NCBI GenBank assembly: GCA_020002185.1
Contig: CM034531.1
Coordinates: forward strand, 84,442,183-84,506,182
Length of the DNA: 64,000 nt
Origin: Paraescarpia echinospica
Taxonomy: Eukaryota > Annelida > Polychaeta > Sabellida > Siboglinidae
Direction of reading: 5' to 3'
In this document: piece after piece, positions 11,076-22,640 of the stretch
Layout of the letters: each line of letters opens with the position of its first letter
Position numbering within the stretch: the stretch's first letter is position 1
Position numbers and translations under genes: made by a program
Notes under the pieces: generated by a model
The model's database searches: none
The model's input: the letters and a program-made list of their open reading frames with translations, nothing else
What the model was told of the DNA's origin: nothing

Positions 11076-11191
11076 GTGAAGCGACGAAGCCAGGTAAGTA
11101 TGTTGCTTGTAAATACATATTTTATTTCTAAAAATATAGAATTTACTGCCTAACACAGACTTAGCCTGTCTCCGTCGCTTCACAAGGTGCA
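11076..11191 (-). repeat. DIRS internal complementary region
   Basis: Bases 11,076-11,139 (GTGAAGCGACGAAGCCAGGT ... CTAAAAATATAG) are the reverse complement of 10,833-10,896 with few mismatches. Bases 11,140-11,191 (AATTTACTGCCTAACACAGA ...) are the reverse complement of the other outer end at 16,558-16,610. The junction at 11,139/11,140 therefore joins the two element ends, as expected for a DIRS circle-junction template. Confidence 0.85.
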
Positions 11192-11236
11192 GAATATAGA
11201 TGAATGGATGGTGGGATATAGACGAAGCTACCTCTA

Positions 11237-12300
11237 ATGATCTCCTGTTGGTGGCAGAATAGACTCTGCAGCCACTATTGGGCCTAGCTGAATGAGATCA
11301 GAGGAGTAGAGGGATAGGTCCTTCAGATAAAAATCAGTGAAAGTGTTATGACAGTGCCAGGTACCAGCTCGTAGGATCTGCTCCATGGAGGCCTGTCTGT
11401 GGAATGCAAGGGACACAGCCATAGATAGTACCTGGTGCGCCTTAACCCGATGGTACTCAAGGAGAGTAGTAGGGGATTGTGCATAACACTCCATAATGGT
11501 TTTGCGAATCCAACCAGAGATTGTGGATGGAACAATATCTTATTTATGTCCTGGTTTGAAAGAAACAAAGAGGAGACGTTTGTTATTCCTCCATGGCATC
11601 GACCTTTCCAGGTAGAATCACAATGCTCGGACAGTGCACAATAGTCTGTCTTTGGCCATCCTATCGCTTAAATGATTGTCCAGTGCTGGGATCGTGCAAG
11701 AGAGCACACATTTGGGACCTTTGCCCAACACTTGAGTTTTCGACAGGAAAAACAGTCCCACTCGTAGTATAACCTCTGTCCACCCCGCAGTCCGTTGTAA
11801 ACGGGCGTGTTCAAAGGCATGGATCTCGCTTCTCCGTTTGCCTGAGGCATGCGCGATGAGAAAAACTGTTTTCCATGTTAACAGTTTATCAGGGGCATTG
11901 TGCAAGGGTTCAAAAGAGGGTTTGGTTAGGACTGATAGAACTAAGGCAAGATTCCACTCTGGGAAAGGGTGCTTACTACGTCCCTGTTCTAACTCGATAT
12001 TCCGAAGAAGGGACTTTAACGATGCATTCCGTCCAACCTCAACATAGGAAGTGGTCGAAATTGCCAAGTGTTTCTTCGTGTGAAGGTAGAGGAGAAAATC
12101 AGAGACTACACTCTCAGTAGCCGAGAGTGGATTAATCTGTTGTGTGCTGCACCAAGTAGAGAAGATCCTCCACTTGGACTCGTAGATTGCCAGAGTAGAC
12201 TCTCGTTGAGGTCTGGAGGCGCCGGAGGCAACGTCAACCGAAAAGCCTCTGCTGCAGAGGGCATCCCAGATACTCTCCACGCGTGTAGCTGGAGATTGGA
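11237..12300 (-). pseudogene. DIRS tyrosine recombinase, disrupted
   Basis: The enzyme would integrate the circular DNA intermediate by site-specific recombination. Visible landmarks, in order, are RESTLAIYESKWRIFSTWC near the N-terminal DNA-binding part, HASGKRRSEIHAF (containing the first catalytic Arg), then KAHQVLSMAVSLAFH, RAGTWHCHNTF and FYLKDLSLY with the nucleophilic Tyr. The HxxR box reads H-Q-V-L, so the second catalytic Arg is replaced. Two in-frame stops (TGA at 11,618-11,620 and a TAA near 11,547) interrupt the C-terminal third without a frame change. The N-terminal boundary is blurred by a frameshift near 12,300, where the upstream frame (HAWRVSG) ends. Confidence 0.8.
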
Positions 12301-14250
12301 GGGATCGCGATAGATTAGTCCTCGTGGTTGTGACAGCAACTGAGGGATGTTGGGTATCTGTAGAGGAGATTCCACCAACATCCCTAAGAGGAGTGGAAAC
12401 CAGATCGCTTGTGGCCAGCAAGGGGCAATGAGGATCAGTTCGCACTGGTCTCGTTGGACTTTCTCGAGAACTTGTGGCAACAGAGCTGGTGGTGGGTAAG
12501 CGTACGCCCACAGTGCCTTCCAGTTCATTGATAGTGCGTCTACTTCCATGGCTGATGGATCTGGAACGGGGGACACAAACAGGGGGAGCTTGTGGTTCCA
12601 CCTCGTTGCAAATAGATCCAACAAGGGAATTCCCCATTCGAGTGTGAGTGCCCGGAAGACAGAGGGGTGTAGAGACCACTCTGTACCCGACATCTGGGCT
12701 GGGCGCAACAGGACGTCTGCCAGAACATTCAATCTCCCGGGAATGTGACGTGCCCGTAGCACTATCCGGCTGGTCTGACACATTAGGAGCAGCCTCTTGG
12801 TCCGTCTGCACAGCGATATTGACCGTGTTCCACCCTGCTTGGTGATGTAGGACACTACAGTGGAGTTGTCTGACGCTACAAGGACTGTGAGGCCTGTAAG
12901 CTTCCTCAGCCAGTGGAGCACGGCTTTGTGTATAGCTTCCAACTCGAGCACATTGATGTGAAATGTTTTCTCGGTTGTTGTCCATACACCGGAGACCGGC
13001 GATGAGTTCCAGTGTACACCCCAGCCGATGTTTGACGCATCTGTGAATAACTGTGTGTCTGGGTCCTTCGGGGTAACTGGAGATCCTCTCAGAACATTGT
13101 GTTCCGACATCCACCATTGGAAATCCTCCTCCGCAGTAGAGGAAAGAGGTATCCACAGACGTCCCAGAGGAACTAATTTTTCTGTTGCGGCAAACAGACC
13201 TAGTAGGATCTGCCATGTAAGAGCACATCCTCCCCGTCGGAGAAGAAATGAGCAAATCATCTCCTTGAGTTTGTGAAATCGTTCTGATGTTGGAATCACC
13301 TGGAAGGAAATCAGATCGAACTGATATCCCAGAAAAATGAACTTCTGTGTGGGAATCAAGTACGACTTCTTCTCGTGAATCAGGAGGCCCATCGTGTGGC
13401 AGAGACCGAGCACTTGTACAGTGTCTCGGAGGCACTGATCGCGAGATGTCGAGAATATCAGCCAGTCGTCCAGGTACTGACAGAGATTGATGCCCATCAC
13501 GTGCACCAGCACTTTGATCTCCACCATAATAACTTTCGGTAACCCCAGTGGATGGGAATGTGGAAATAGGCGTCCACAAGATCGATGGATGTTACCCAGG
13601 CGTCCCGAGGTAGAGATCGCCGAATGCTTTCTGCAGTCTCCATCATGAAGTGGGGAATTTCTAAGAAAGGGTTGAGAAATGAGAGGTCGATAACAGGCCT
13701 CCATCCTCCTGACTTCTTTGGAACAAGGAAAAGATGGCTGTAAAACCCGGGAGACGCAGTGTCGTGGACCATCTCGATTACTTTGTTTTGCCGCATTGTC
13801 TGGATGATTGCCTGGAGTGCTTTCCGCTTCACAAGGGGGCCCTTGTCTAGAAATGGTGAAGGGGTACATGTCATGGGAGGACATTCTCGGAAATGGAAAC
13901 AGAAACCAACCTCCAAAACATTGCACACCCACTCGTTGCACCTCTTTCGTATCCAGGCATCGCAGAACAGGGATAGTCGAGCTCCTACCTTCCCTGTAAG
14001 TAAAGTAGGTAACACGACCGCCTGTCGTGGTATCCCTGGAGAGCCCAGAGTCGACGGGTATGCGATGGTTGGGCCGCTCATTGACCGAGGAGCCTGGCAC
14101 AGACAGTCACAATTTATGTTTCCTCCCTCCTCGACCACGAAAGGAACGGCCTGAACCACGTCCTCTGGCAGCCAGAAAGGGCCGTGGATGTGAGGAGGGA
14201 GGGAGCTTAGTAGGTTGTTGTGTGAGCTGGCCAGTAGGAACGAGGGGAAG
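12300..14250 (-). pseudogene. DIRS reverse transcriptase-RNase H, disrupted
   Basis: The N-terminal RT part reads SPGFYSHLFLVPKKSGGWRP, VIDLSFLNPFL and SIDLVDAYFHIPIHWGYRKL. After a frame change near 13,540 it continues with NLCQYLDDW (YLDD active site at 13,465-13,476) and FIFLGYQFD. The conserved stretch expected between these blocks (LPFGL..AP) is missing, which indicates an internal deletion as well as a frameshift. RNase H follows with LFTDASNIGWGVHW, HINVLELEAI and VASDNSTVVSYI, supplying the catalytic acidic residues. A DIRS-typical linker follows (LLDLFATRWNHKLPLFVSP, LIAPCWPQAIWFPLLL). A long continuous frame (14,100-12,106) covers most of it. Confidence 0.85.
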
Positions 14251-16233
14251 GTCGTAAGGACTGAGCCATGGGAAAAGGTGTCGAGGAACGGTATAAGGCA
14301 TGTTCCCACTGCCGACCAACTATCTTGTCTCGTAACTGCAACCTAGTTGGCAGTTCATCGAACAGGGACGATGATCCAAATGGCGCGTGCGGAGGCTCTC
14401 CCTTTCATCCTGGGATAAAAGGGTAGAGGGCCCCCGGAGGGTGAGGTCGCATTGGTGCAACAAGATGTTGTATGCCATCGCACAATCCAACGTGGCCCCA
14501 TCCGACCAAGCAGTTGCCACTGATTGTGATAACTCAAGGTAGTCTTCAGTTGGTGTAACACGGATTCTGCCGAAACATTTCCTGTGTTCACATGATCGAT
14601 CATGCCCTGAATTGAACGATTCAGAGCCGCCCCAGACCAATCCTGAAAGGACGTGATACAAAGCCGTCTACATGACAGGGTCGCGAGGTCCCTGAAATAG
14701 CGTTGTTCTGCCCCCAACTTGTGCTGTGCTCCCCCCTGCTGGTGTGCGGGAAATGTCTGCGAAACCTATGTCCACAACGGGAGAATCCCTGGAGAAAGGA
14801 AATTCTCCTGAAGGGAGTTCCACTGGGGCGTAGAGGGTCTCCCTAGCACGAGGGACTGATGCAAAACGTTGCGATTTGCCCACTGGAGGTGGTTGCAAAT
14901 CGCTGTTGATTTTGTGAAAATGGTTTTTCATGGCCGTTGAAAACGGGAACCCAGGTTGTGGTGCGACGGGAACCACGTAATCAGCCTGAGCTAGTGAAGA
15001 CAAACGCGGTGCGGCACTAGCGACGATACTGTCCGGTGCCGGTAATTCGTCCGACAGGAACACGCGGGCCACGTTGACGCGATCCGTATATGACCACGTG
15101 TCGAGTTGTTCGTTCGTGTCGGAGAACTGGCCATCGACAGAGATCGAGTCACACTCGTTTTCGGAGCAAGAATAATCGTAGGAGAGATCATCAGCCGTCG
15201 GTGGGGCGTCGTGACTAGAACACGCAAACGGCAACAACAAAATGTGGCCGGAGGAAAGATGCCGGGCCAAACCCGCGGCTGCAGAAGGCGAAAGGTGAGT
15301 GTTGGTGCCATAGCCGCCAACTGAATCGTGTTCGGATACCGACGGCCCTACCGGGTCTCCGCCTCGGTGACGCGCGCGGGATGCCTGATGGAAGCCCTCT
15401 GGCTCCAGCGCTTTGGGCCGTGGTGCGGGCCGAACGCGGTAATTCCGGGGAATTCCCCCAGCTACGGGAGAGTCGGCCGGGTTTCGGGTTTCAAACCGGA
15501 GGGTGTGCCGAACGTGGCATTCGTGGGAAAGCCCCTCTGGTCCCGGAGACCGGTTTACCCTCTCCGGGTGTCCGGGAACTCGCTCCGGTTGTCCGAGCTG
15601 AGTCGGCCTTCCAGTATAGACCCACTGGCATGAGCTACCGGGTGCGTGTTCAGATTCCCCCGCGGCTGTGTGGGATCCAACTGTTGGGACAATTGTCCGC
15701 CCAGTTCCGTCAACCGCCCAGGTCATAGCTGGGCCTCCAGAAGCACGAGTTGGCGAGTTTCTTACGGTGTCGGTAGACGAATTGACCGGCTCGGAGTTGA
15801 CAGACGGGAACTTTCGTTGCTCAAGGAGCAAATGCAAGATTTCCTCCATCATTGACTCGTGGCCACTTTGGCGGATATTCTCAGTAGAATGAATGGGAGA
15901 AAAGCCACGAAAGCTGCCGCTAGAAATGCTGGAGGTGCGCGAGCGTGGTCGTTTGCGATCGCGCGAGCCACCGAGTGCCGACGTCGGCGAGCGGCTGTCA
16001 GACGACGGCTGCGTCGCGGAGGCGAAGCGGCATTTCCTGGACGCTCTGGCTTTTGTTCGTTCGACGATGCCAGCCCAGACTTTTTCTGTCCATTCCGAAC
16101 AAATGTCGCACTTGCTGTCAACTGTACAGCCATGACAAGAGCGACACTTGTCGGGGTGGTTGTCGCCGCTGCGCATCAATTTTGTGCAGGCGGGGCACTT
16201 TTGCTGGTGGCGGGATTGTGAGCGGTCCGCCAT
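14107..16233 (-). pseudogene. DIRS gag-like protein, frameshifted
   Basis: The frame opens with MADRSQSRHQQ at 16,233. It has an N-terminal cysteine cluster (CPAC, CRSCHGC, CDIC) followed by EWTEKVW, as in DIRS-type gag proteins. A 521-codon frame ends at 14,668. Homologous-looking sequence continues in other frames (RYFRDLATLSCRRLC; then DGATLDCAMAYNILLHQCDL) and finishes with a basic RGRG-rich tail (ARGRGSGRSFRGRGGRKHKL) at 14,107. At least three frame changes are therefore inferred, near 14,700, 14,545 and 14,330. The protein would package the element RNA. It cannot be made intact from this copy. Confidence 0.75.
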
Positions 16234-16440
16234 GACGGCTCAGTTGATCATGACAAGTCAAAGACAAATCTAAACACGTTATAATGAAAAAGTGTTTAAT
16301 AAAAGTGTTGACAACGATGACCACTAGAATCTAGAAGTAAAACTCGAAACTGTTAACTGTAAGTAAACACAAAAAGGAGTACAATAAGCACTCTTAAAGT
16401 TAAAATAACGGAGCAAAGTCGAGGCGAGACTTAAACAATG

Positions 16441-16610
16441 GAGGGGCCAAGTGGGAAGAGGAGGTGATTCAGTGATGGGTGAGGGTGGTGCAGGGATGGG
16501 TCATATTTCATTTTGATTATTATTTTTGGCGAGCAACTTGGGGCGCAGCCAAGTGTATTGCACCTTGTGAAGCGACGGAGACAGGCTAAGTCTGTGTTAG
16601 GCAGTAAATT
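16441..16610 (-). repeat. DIRS inverted terminal repeat, 5' end of the element
   Basis: Inverted counterpart of 10,879-11,027. It ends outward with the GACAGGCTAAG...TAGGCAGTAAATT boundary at 16,610, which is duplicated inversely in the internal complementary region at 11,140. The gag start codon lies about 210 bp inside. Confidence 0.85.
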
Positions 16611-16618
16611 GTGGGTCA

Positions 16619-16733
16619 TAGTAACTATTTAATCACGCGTTGCACGTGCCTTTTCAGCTATTGCTCACCGTGTACTATGTGCCCTTTTTCTGAAATGGCA
16701 CCCTGCGCTTTTGAGAACCTGGACGTAACACTG
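16619..16733. repeat. Right ~115-bp direct repeat flanking the DIRS element
   Basis: Diverged direct copy of 10,711-10,829. It shares AACTATTTAAT, a TGCCTTTT stretch, CTATTGCT/CATTGCTTACAG, GTGCCCTTT, AATGGCAC.CTGC.CTTTTG and AACACTG. It begins within 10 bp of the element's edge. Confidence 0.55.
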
Positions 16734-17222
16734 GTTTTGTTTCATACAAAGGAAGATTACTGCTCGGGTTTGACAGGGTTTTGGGAGCAATTACAGCCCC
16801 ATAAAAACACAACTTACAATTATAAATGTCACGTCAATGCTCATAAATGCAACACTCAAAGACCACAATCTGCAGTTCTTATCAGAAATCAAAATGAACA
16901 ACCTACTTTGAGAAAACTGAAAAAACATCAAAATGTGTGAACACATTTAATAAATGTTTTCAGAAATTTGTTTACCTCTGCTTGTAATTATATGGCCCAG
17001 CAGAGCTATAAAATTAGTGTTCCTACATAGAACTTTCAGATCAAAATAATAAAGATACAATTAATCCAACTCAAAGTGATCGTATGCTGACATCTTATAC
17101 AACTCAAATGGACGCAGTTCATGAGCTATTTTTTCAAAATGTGCTGCCATAAATCCAGAAAACATAACTCGATAAAAACAACATCAAGCATCTGACTTTG
17201 CAAGAAATTCCCCAAATAGCCA
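16734..17222. other. Unassigned spacer
   Basis: AT-rich DNA with no recognisable gene or repeat. The 109-codon frame at 16,611-16,940 mostly overlaps the DIRS-flanking repeat and shows no domain. Confidence 0.3.
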
Positions 17223-18243
17223 TTAACCCTCGGAGTGTCTCGGGCTGAAATTCGGCCCAACCATACCTGCCTTTGTTGTAACAATTTACATTTCCTTTAC
17301 GCGCAACTGACATGTGAACATTTGGTATCTATGGATAGACGACAGATTTGTGAAAATCGTGAATATTTATTCATGAGCAGATTCAATGGCTGCTACTCAC
17401 AATCTAGCTTACAAAACACGTGACATGATTGACGCCCACATTTTGGTGATTTTACTACGTCCTGCATTCTGAATTTAAGCATCCATTCATAAAGTCTAGA
17501 CCCCACACACGTGATATCGATGGAAAGCTCCGTCATTGGCCGGACTGCAAAAAATGACATCAGTGGGCTGACTTAATTCAGCGAATCAGAACCATGGTTT
17601 CAAATGTAGTGTCACCAGCCCTCCAAAGGCAAAAAAAAATGGCGGAGTGGTGTTCCGAAACATTTCCACTTCGAAAGTTTACTTCCGATTATCTCAAGTT
17701 TCTGCGTCAATATTTTGACAAAATGCCTGACAGTATTCATAAATAAGGTTATTATACTCGTTCAGATAGTTAGAACGACTTTGGGATGTTTTTTTATGTG
17801 AAAATTCAAAAAGTTGGCAGGACAATGTTTCTCCAGGGGAGCACGTGGGTTGCAACGGTAATGAGCACGGTAGTGATCGGCCTGCTTGAATCGGCCTATT
17901 TTTTGTCAGAAAAAATCATAAAAATAAAAGTTCTCAATGGATTTGTTTCATTTTTGTGTTGTTTAGCAGCTAACACATGACTACATTTGTCTCATTGGAT
18001 GTAGGGCGTACAACAACTCAGTAATTATCTGGCAGCATGATGAAATTTTTGTTTTTTAATAGTAATAGTAATATTCCCATGATTTTAGTATATGATATAT
18101 TTATTATAATTTTATTATAATAAAGCATTCCTTTAGCCATAAAATGATACCTCATTCATATTTTTATGACAAATATTACCAAAGTTATGATTTTTCCTGG
18201 AACAGTATGCTAGAGGATTTTCAGCAGTCACTTCTAGAGTTAA
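17223..18243 (+). mobile_element. TTAA-flanked element distantly related to family A (A4)
   Basis: TTAA at 17,223-17,226 and 18,240-18,243 flank a 1.0-kb element. Its ends, CCCTCGGAGTGTCTC and (reverse complement of the right end) CTCTAGAAGTGACTG, match at about two thirds of positions. The interior shares ordered blocks with family A: an imperfect GGGCTGAAATTCGGCCC palindrome, 'ttggtatct.tgga', 'gattttactacg', 'catccattca', 'gatggaaagc', and near the right end 'accaaagttatgattttt'. No protein is encoded. It is an older sister subfamily. Confidence 0.7.
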
Positions 18244-18670
18244 TACATCACATGTTTATCGAGGCATATTTTCATCGTAAACTGTTCTTTTATTGCTAGA
18301 TGCTATCAGTGCAGCCACGCAGTCCTGATACAATCTTGCTACATAAGAGCAGGTTGTTAAACCAGCCTACAGTCGTCTAGTTTTTTTTAGCAGCAATAAA
18401 AGTATTCTATTCTGGAGCACGGCCTTGCCATTCTCAACCACACTGACTCATGATGCAACAACCTCATTAATATTCCAGCAAACAAACGATGATGATAACA
18501 ACGATTACATAATGATGATGATGATAACAAAAGCTAACTACTAAATACTGGACATATCTCGTGTTAACAAAGGAAGCAAATACGCTGCCATCAAAACCAC
18601 AGACAATACAGACTGCAAAATATCGCAGACTGCTTAATACTGCAGTGATACAGCAATAAACAGAGATCTC
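18244..18670. other. Spacer before the 42-bp array
   Basis: No gene is recognised. There is a small GAT/ATAACA-rich simple stretch at about 18,488-18,532. Confidence 0.35.
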
Positions 18671-18671
18671 T

Positions 18672-19655
18672 CACTGTACACATGCTACAAAGAACTGATT
18701 ATATTAACAGAGATACTGTACACATGCTGCAAAGAACTGATTATATTAACAGAGATACTGTACACATGCTGCAAAGAACTGATTATATAAACAGAGACAC
18801 TATACACATGCTACAAAGAACTGATTATATAAACAGAGACACTATACACATGCTACAAAGAACTGATTATATAAACAGAGACACTATACACATGCTACAA
18901 AGAACTGATTATATAAACAGAGACAGCTGTACACATGCTGCAAAGAACTGATTATATAAACAGAGACACTATACACATGCTACAAAGAACTGATTATATA
19001 AACAGAGACACTATACACATGCTACAAAGAACTGATTATATAAACAGAGACACTATACACATGCTACAAAGAACTGATTATACAAACAGAGATGCTGTAC
19101 ACATGCTGCAAAGAACTGATTATATAAACAGATACTGTACACATGCTACAAAGAACTGATTATATAAACAGAGATGATGTACACATGCTACAAAGAACTG
19201 ATTATATAAACAGAGATACTGTACACATACTACAAAAAACTTATTATACAAACAGAGATGCTGTACACATGCTACAAAGAACTGATTATATAAACAGAGA
19301 TACTGTACACACGCTGCAAAGAACTGATTAAATAAACAAATATACTGTACACATGCTACAAAGAACTGATTATACAAACAGATATGCTGTACACATGCTA
19401 CAAAGAACTGATTATATAAACAGAGATACTGTACACATGCTGCAAAGAACTGATTAAATAAACAAATATACTGTACACATGCTTCAAAGAACTGATTATA
19501 TAAACATAGATACTGTACACACGCTGCAAAGAACTGATTATATAAACAGAGACACTGTACAGATGCTGCAAAGAACTGATTATATAAACAGAGACACTGT
19601 ACACATGCTGCAAAGAACTGATTATGTAAACACAGACACTGTACACACTGGCAAA
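18672..19655. repeat. Minisatellite, 42-bp unit, about 23 copies
   Basis: The unit contains ACATGCTACAAAGAACTGAT followed by 'tatataaacagagacactatac', 42 bp in all. Copies vary at a few positions, and some units have 3-6-bp deletions (near 19,130). Because 42 is divisible by three, open frames reading a 14-residue repeat (MLQRTDYINRDTVH type) run through it on the plus strand. No start context, splice signal or domain supports coding. Confidence 0.9.
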
Positions 19656-19689
19656 AATGCAGCATGGAAGCAACAGATACTGCAATGAA

Positions 19690-20690
19690 GCCGCTATGAA
19701 GAAACAGGTAATACAATGGAGCCACAGGCAATATAATGAGGTCGCAGGCACTGTAATGAAGCCACAGGCATTGCAATGAAGCCACAGGTACTGCAATGAA
19801 GTCACAGGCACTGTAATGAAGCCACAGGTATTGCAATGAAGCCACATGTACTGCAATAAAGCCACATGTACTGCAATAAAGCCACATGTACTGCAACGAA
19901 GCCAAATGTAATGTAATGAAGCCACATGTACTACAATGAAGCCACATGTACTGCAATCAAGCCACACATATTGCAATGAAGCCACATATACTGCAATGAA
20001 GCCACATATACTGCAATGAAGCCACATATATTGCAATGAAGCCACATATACTGCAATGAAGGTGGCCACAGGTACAGAAATGAAGTCACAGGTACTGTAG
20101 TGAAGCCACAAGTACTGCAACGAAGCCACATGTGCTGCAATGAAGCTATAAGTACTGAAGTCACAAGTACTGCAATGATGTCACAAGTACTGCAATGAAG
20201 TCACAGGCACTGCAATGAAGCGGAAAGTATTGCAATGAAGCAAAAAGTACTGCAATGAAGTCACAAGTATTTCACGAAATCACAAGTACTGCAATGATGC
20301 CACAGGTACAGCAATGATGCCACAAGTACTGCAATGATGCCACAAGTACTGCAATGATGCCACAGGTACTGCAATGATGCCACAGGTACTGCAATGAAGC
20401 CACAAGTACTGCAATGATGCCACAGGTACAGCAATGATGCCACAAGTACTGCAATGATGCCACAGGTACTGCAATGATGCCACAGGTACTGCAATGATGC
20501 CACAAGTACTGCAATGATGCCACAGGTACTGCAATGAAGCCAAATGTGCAGCAACCACGTCACATGTAGTACAATGAAACCACTGTAGCCACAATAACTG
20601 CAACAAAGTCAGGGGTACTGCAATGACACCATAAATAAAGCAATGAACAAGTATTACAGTGAAGCTACCAGTATTGTCACAAAGCCACAC
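19690..20690. repeat. Minisatellite, 20-bp unit, about 50 copies, degrading rightward
   Basis: The unit is GCCACAGGTACTGCAATGAA with variants (gcc/gtc, aggt/atgt/aagt, tgaa/tgat). Copies are near regular from 19,700 to 20,540, with a homogenised 'gatgccacaagtactgcaat' block at 20,281-20,530, then fade out by 20,690. Three units make 60 bp, so minus-strand frames with 20-residue periods are artefacts. The array directly abuts the 42-bp array. Confidence 0.9.
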
Positions 20691-20699
20691 ATGTATACT

Positions 20700-21444
20700 A
20701 TAATGATGTTGCTAAAGTATATTAGAGGCACTGAACTCATATTACGCAATAAAGTATTGTAAATAACTACAAAATCAATATGAAGAGACTACAAATACTG
20801 ATGATGAACACTGACCACCCTGTAACTACCTGGCACTGACATAATGACCTGCTAAAACCTGCCATCAGCTCACTGATGTTATGTTATTTACATCTAGACA
20901 CCTATCAACTTGCTCCAGGTGGAAAGTTACAAAACCATTTCTCCAACCTATTAATATCTTTTGCAACCTGCAGAAAACAGATAAAAAGTTGCATTTTCTA
21001 GGAAATGTTATTTTGACTACCTGACATGGCCGTCCAATTAATGCTTTCATAATACCTTGATGACATAACACAAGGAGAGGTCAAGGTGGCACTGGAATAC
21101 TGCGGCACTAATACTTAACTTTCTAAAACTACTTATGCACCCAGGGATAAAGCAATGTAATTTGTCTCGTTTAAACAGCGAGTCCTGTTCACAGGTACTT
21201 TATCTCTAGAAGGCGTAATATTGCATTGCTAGTTTCTAGGAACATCTTCTATTAACGGATACCTAATCAATTTCCAAAGTACAATAATGTCAGTGTTCGC
21301 TTGCCATTTATCAAGTTACAAATTTAAAAGACGGATTCACCAATTGAGGTACTCTTTTTAAGAGCTGGCCATGACGTTACCACTAGCACACTGGCCCACT
21401 TCCTTTCCATAGGCTGTCAGGCAAGTTTGGCTCATAAATGTTCA
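20700..21444. other. Unassigned spacer
   Basis: No gene or repeat is recognised; composition is ordinary. Confidence 0.3.
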
Positions 21445-21600
21445 TCTATATTATAAAACAGTTAGTTCTGTTTGTATGTGCACCCACATCTCCGTCAGTT
21501 TTGTATGTATTGGGCTGAAATTTTGCATGTGATCATTGGCCCATTGAGACGGTTCGTAGATTTAGACATTTTCTAAATTTATCTGAGGGGGTAGAGAACT
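21445..21600 (+). mobile_element. Helitron-like 5' end (copy 1)
   Basis: An A followed by TCTATATTATAAAACAGTT is typical of Helitron 5' termini, which start TC after a host A. About 95 bp are shared with 25,379-25,475: 'gtgcacccac', 'ctccgtcagttttg', and 'gggctgaaattt'. No CTRR hairpin 3' end was located, so the element's extent is unknown. Assignment rests on terminus similarity only. Confidence 0.45.
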
Positions 21601-22640
21601 TGGGCAGGCCTCGACATTAACACTGGCCCGATGGCCCGGTGCCTTATTTGAAGCTATCGGGCCACCAGTTCTTATATTTTACTGGCCCGACAGGCCACTG
21701 GTTTCTGGTTCTCAAACACCACTAAGACGAAGCAGCGGTCACGGCACGACCGCATCGGGGATCAGATGCAGTTTGTCAGAATTCTTAGATCCAACTCACT
21801 TATAGGACATTGTAAACATAACGTAGATAATAATTCTGATCAATAATGAGTCCAAACTCCAACACTTATCATGCAGATGATGGCATGCAACGCCATCGAA
21901 TAAATTTTCTAACCACCGGCAGCACATGTTTTTATGACGAGAGACGCCATTTTGTAAAGTCCTGCCGCGTCCCTTGGACACACTTTGTATGGTGACCGGA
22001 AGCTGCCTCGACTTTAGAATTAGGCAAACTTTTTTTCTCTAGATATAAAAAGGAATACAGCTTAAATCCAAATTTAACTAGTGGCTAAAGTGACAGAAGC
22101 TAAATGTAATGCTACATCAGCAAGGGCAAGGTGAAGGCCACATATTTTAGATGGTGCTACCTAGCGAATTAACTGTGAAATAGTCTAATGCCTTGACTGA
22201 CTTGTACATGAAAGCAGCGTCAACTCAACTACTGACTAACTAGCTGTCGTCACACTGGCCACACTTTATTTAAACTTGGCAAATACTATATATATGCATC
22301 TGAGTACACACTTGAACAATACAATATTATCAGCTTTGGACATCTCACTTTAACAATCAATATGTGTATAGTAACTTACAACAATGTTTTTGGAAAATAA
22401 AAGACTAATAATAATAATGTTTTGCACCTCAGTATCAGCATATTTTTTACGGTAACACAAAATCTGGCCTGTGGGGGGCTCAATATTTCAATAGGCTCTA
22501 CGTGGAGTTCCAGCCGCAAAATTTAATGTTTTTTCTATATCGTCATAAAAATAATTTTGCCATCTACAAATATGTTACTGGATGTATGTAGAAATTTTGA
22601 ATAGTTTTAAAGTTATTGACCTTTGAAAATCCTCATTTCT
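21601..22640. other. Unassigned spacer with a CTGGCCCGA-rich patch
   Basis: At 21,625-21,705 a short GC-rich patch repeats 'ctggcccga', 'tcgggccacc' and 'ggccactgg' in direct and inverted forms. The rest is AT-rich and without recognisable genes. Confidence 0.3.

Larger units (their letters stand above)
10833..16610 (-). mobile_element. DIRS-like tyrosine-recombinase retrotransposon, nearly full length, inactive
   Basis: Three degenerate genes run on the minus strand in DIRS order: gag (16.2-14.1 kb), reverse transcriptase-RNase H (about 14.2-12.3 kb) and tyrosine recombinase (12.3-11.2 kb). The terminal architecture is also that of DIRS. Inverted repeats of about 145 bp lie at 10,879-11,027 and 16,441-16,585. 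An internal complementary region is at 11,076-11,191. Its first part is complementary to the left outer end (10,833-10,896) and its second part, from 11,140, to the right outer end (about 16,558-16,610). DIRS elements use this region to template circular intermediates for recombinase-mediated integration without target duplication. Several frameshifts, stops and an internal deletion make this copy non-autonomous. Confidence 0.9.

Noticed and set aside
14991..16235. Several plus-strand frames opposite the DIRS gag (for example 15,859-16,221)
   Set aside because: Shadows of the minus-strand gag caused by its higher GC content; no recognisable protein.
18682..20690. Repetitive frames (MLQRTDYINRD type on plus, YMWLHCSTCGFIA type on minus)
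   Set aside because: Translations of the 42-bp and 20-bp arrays, not proteins.
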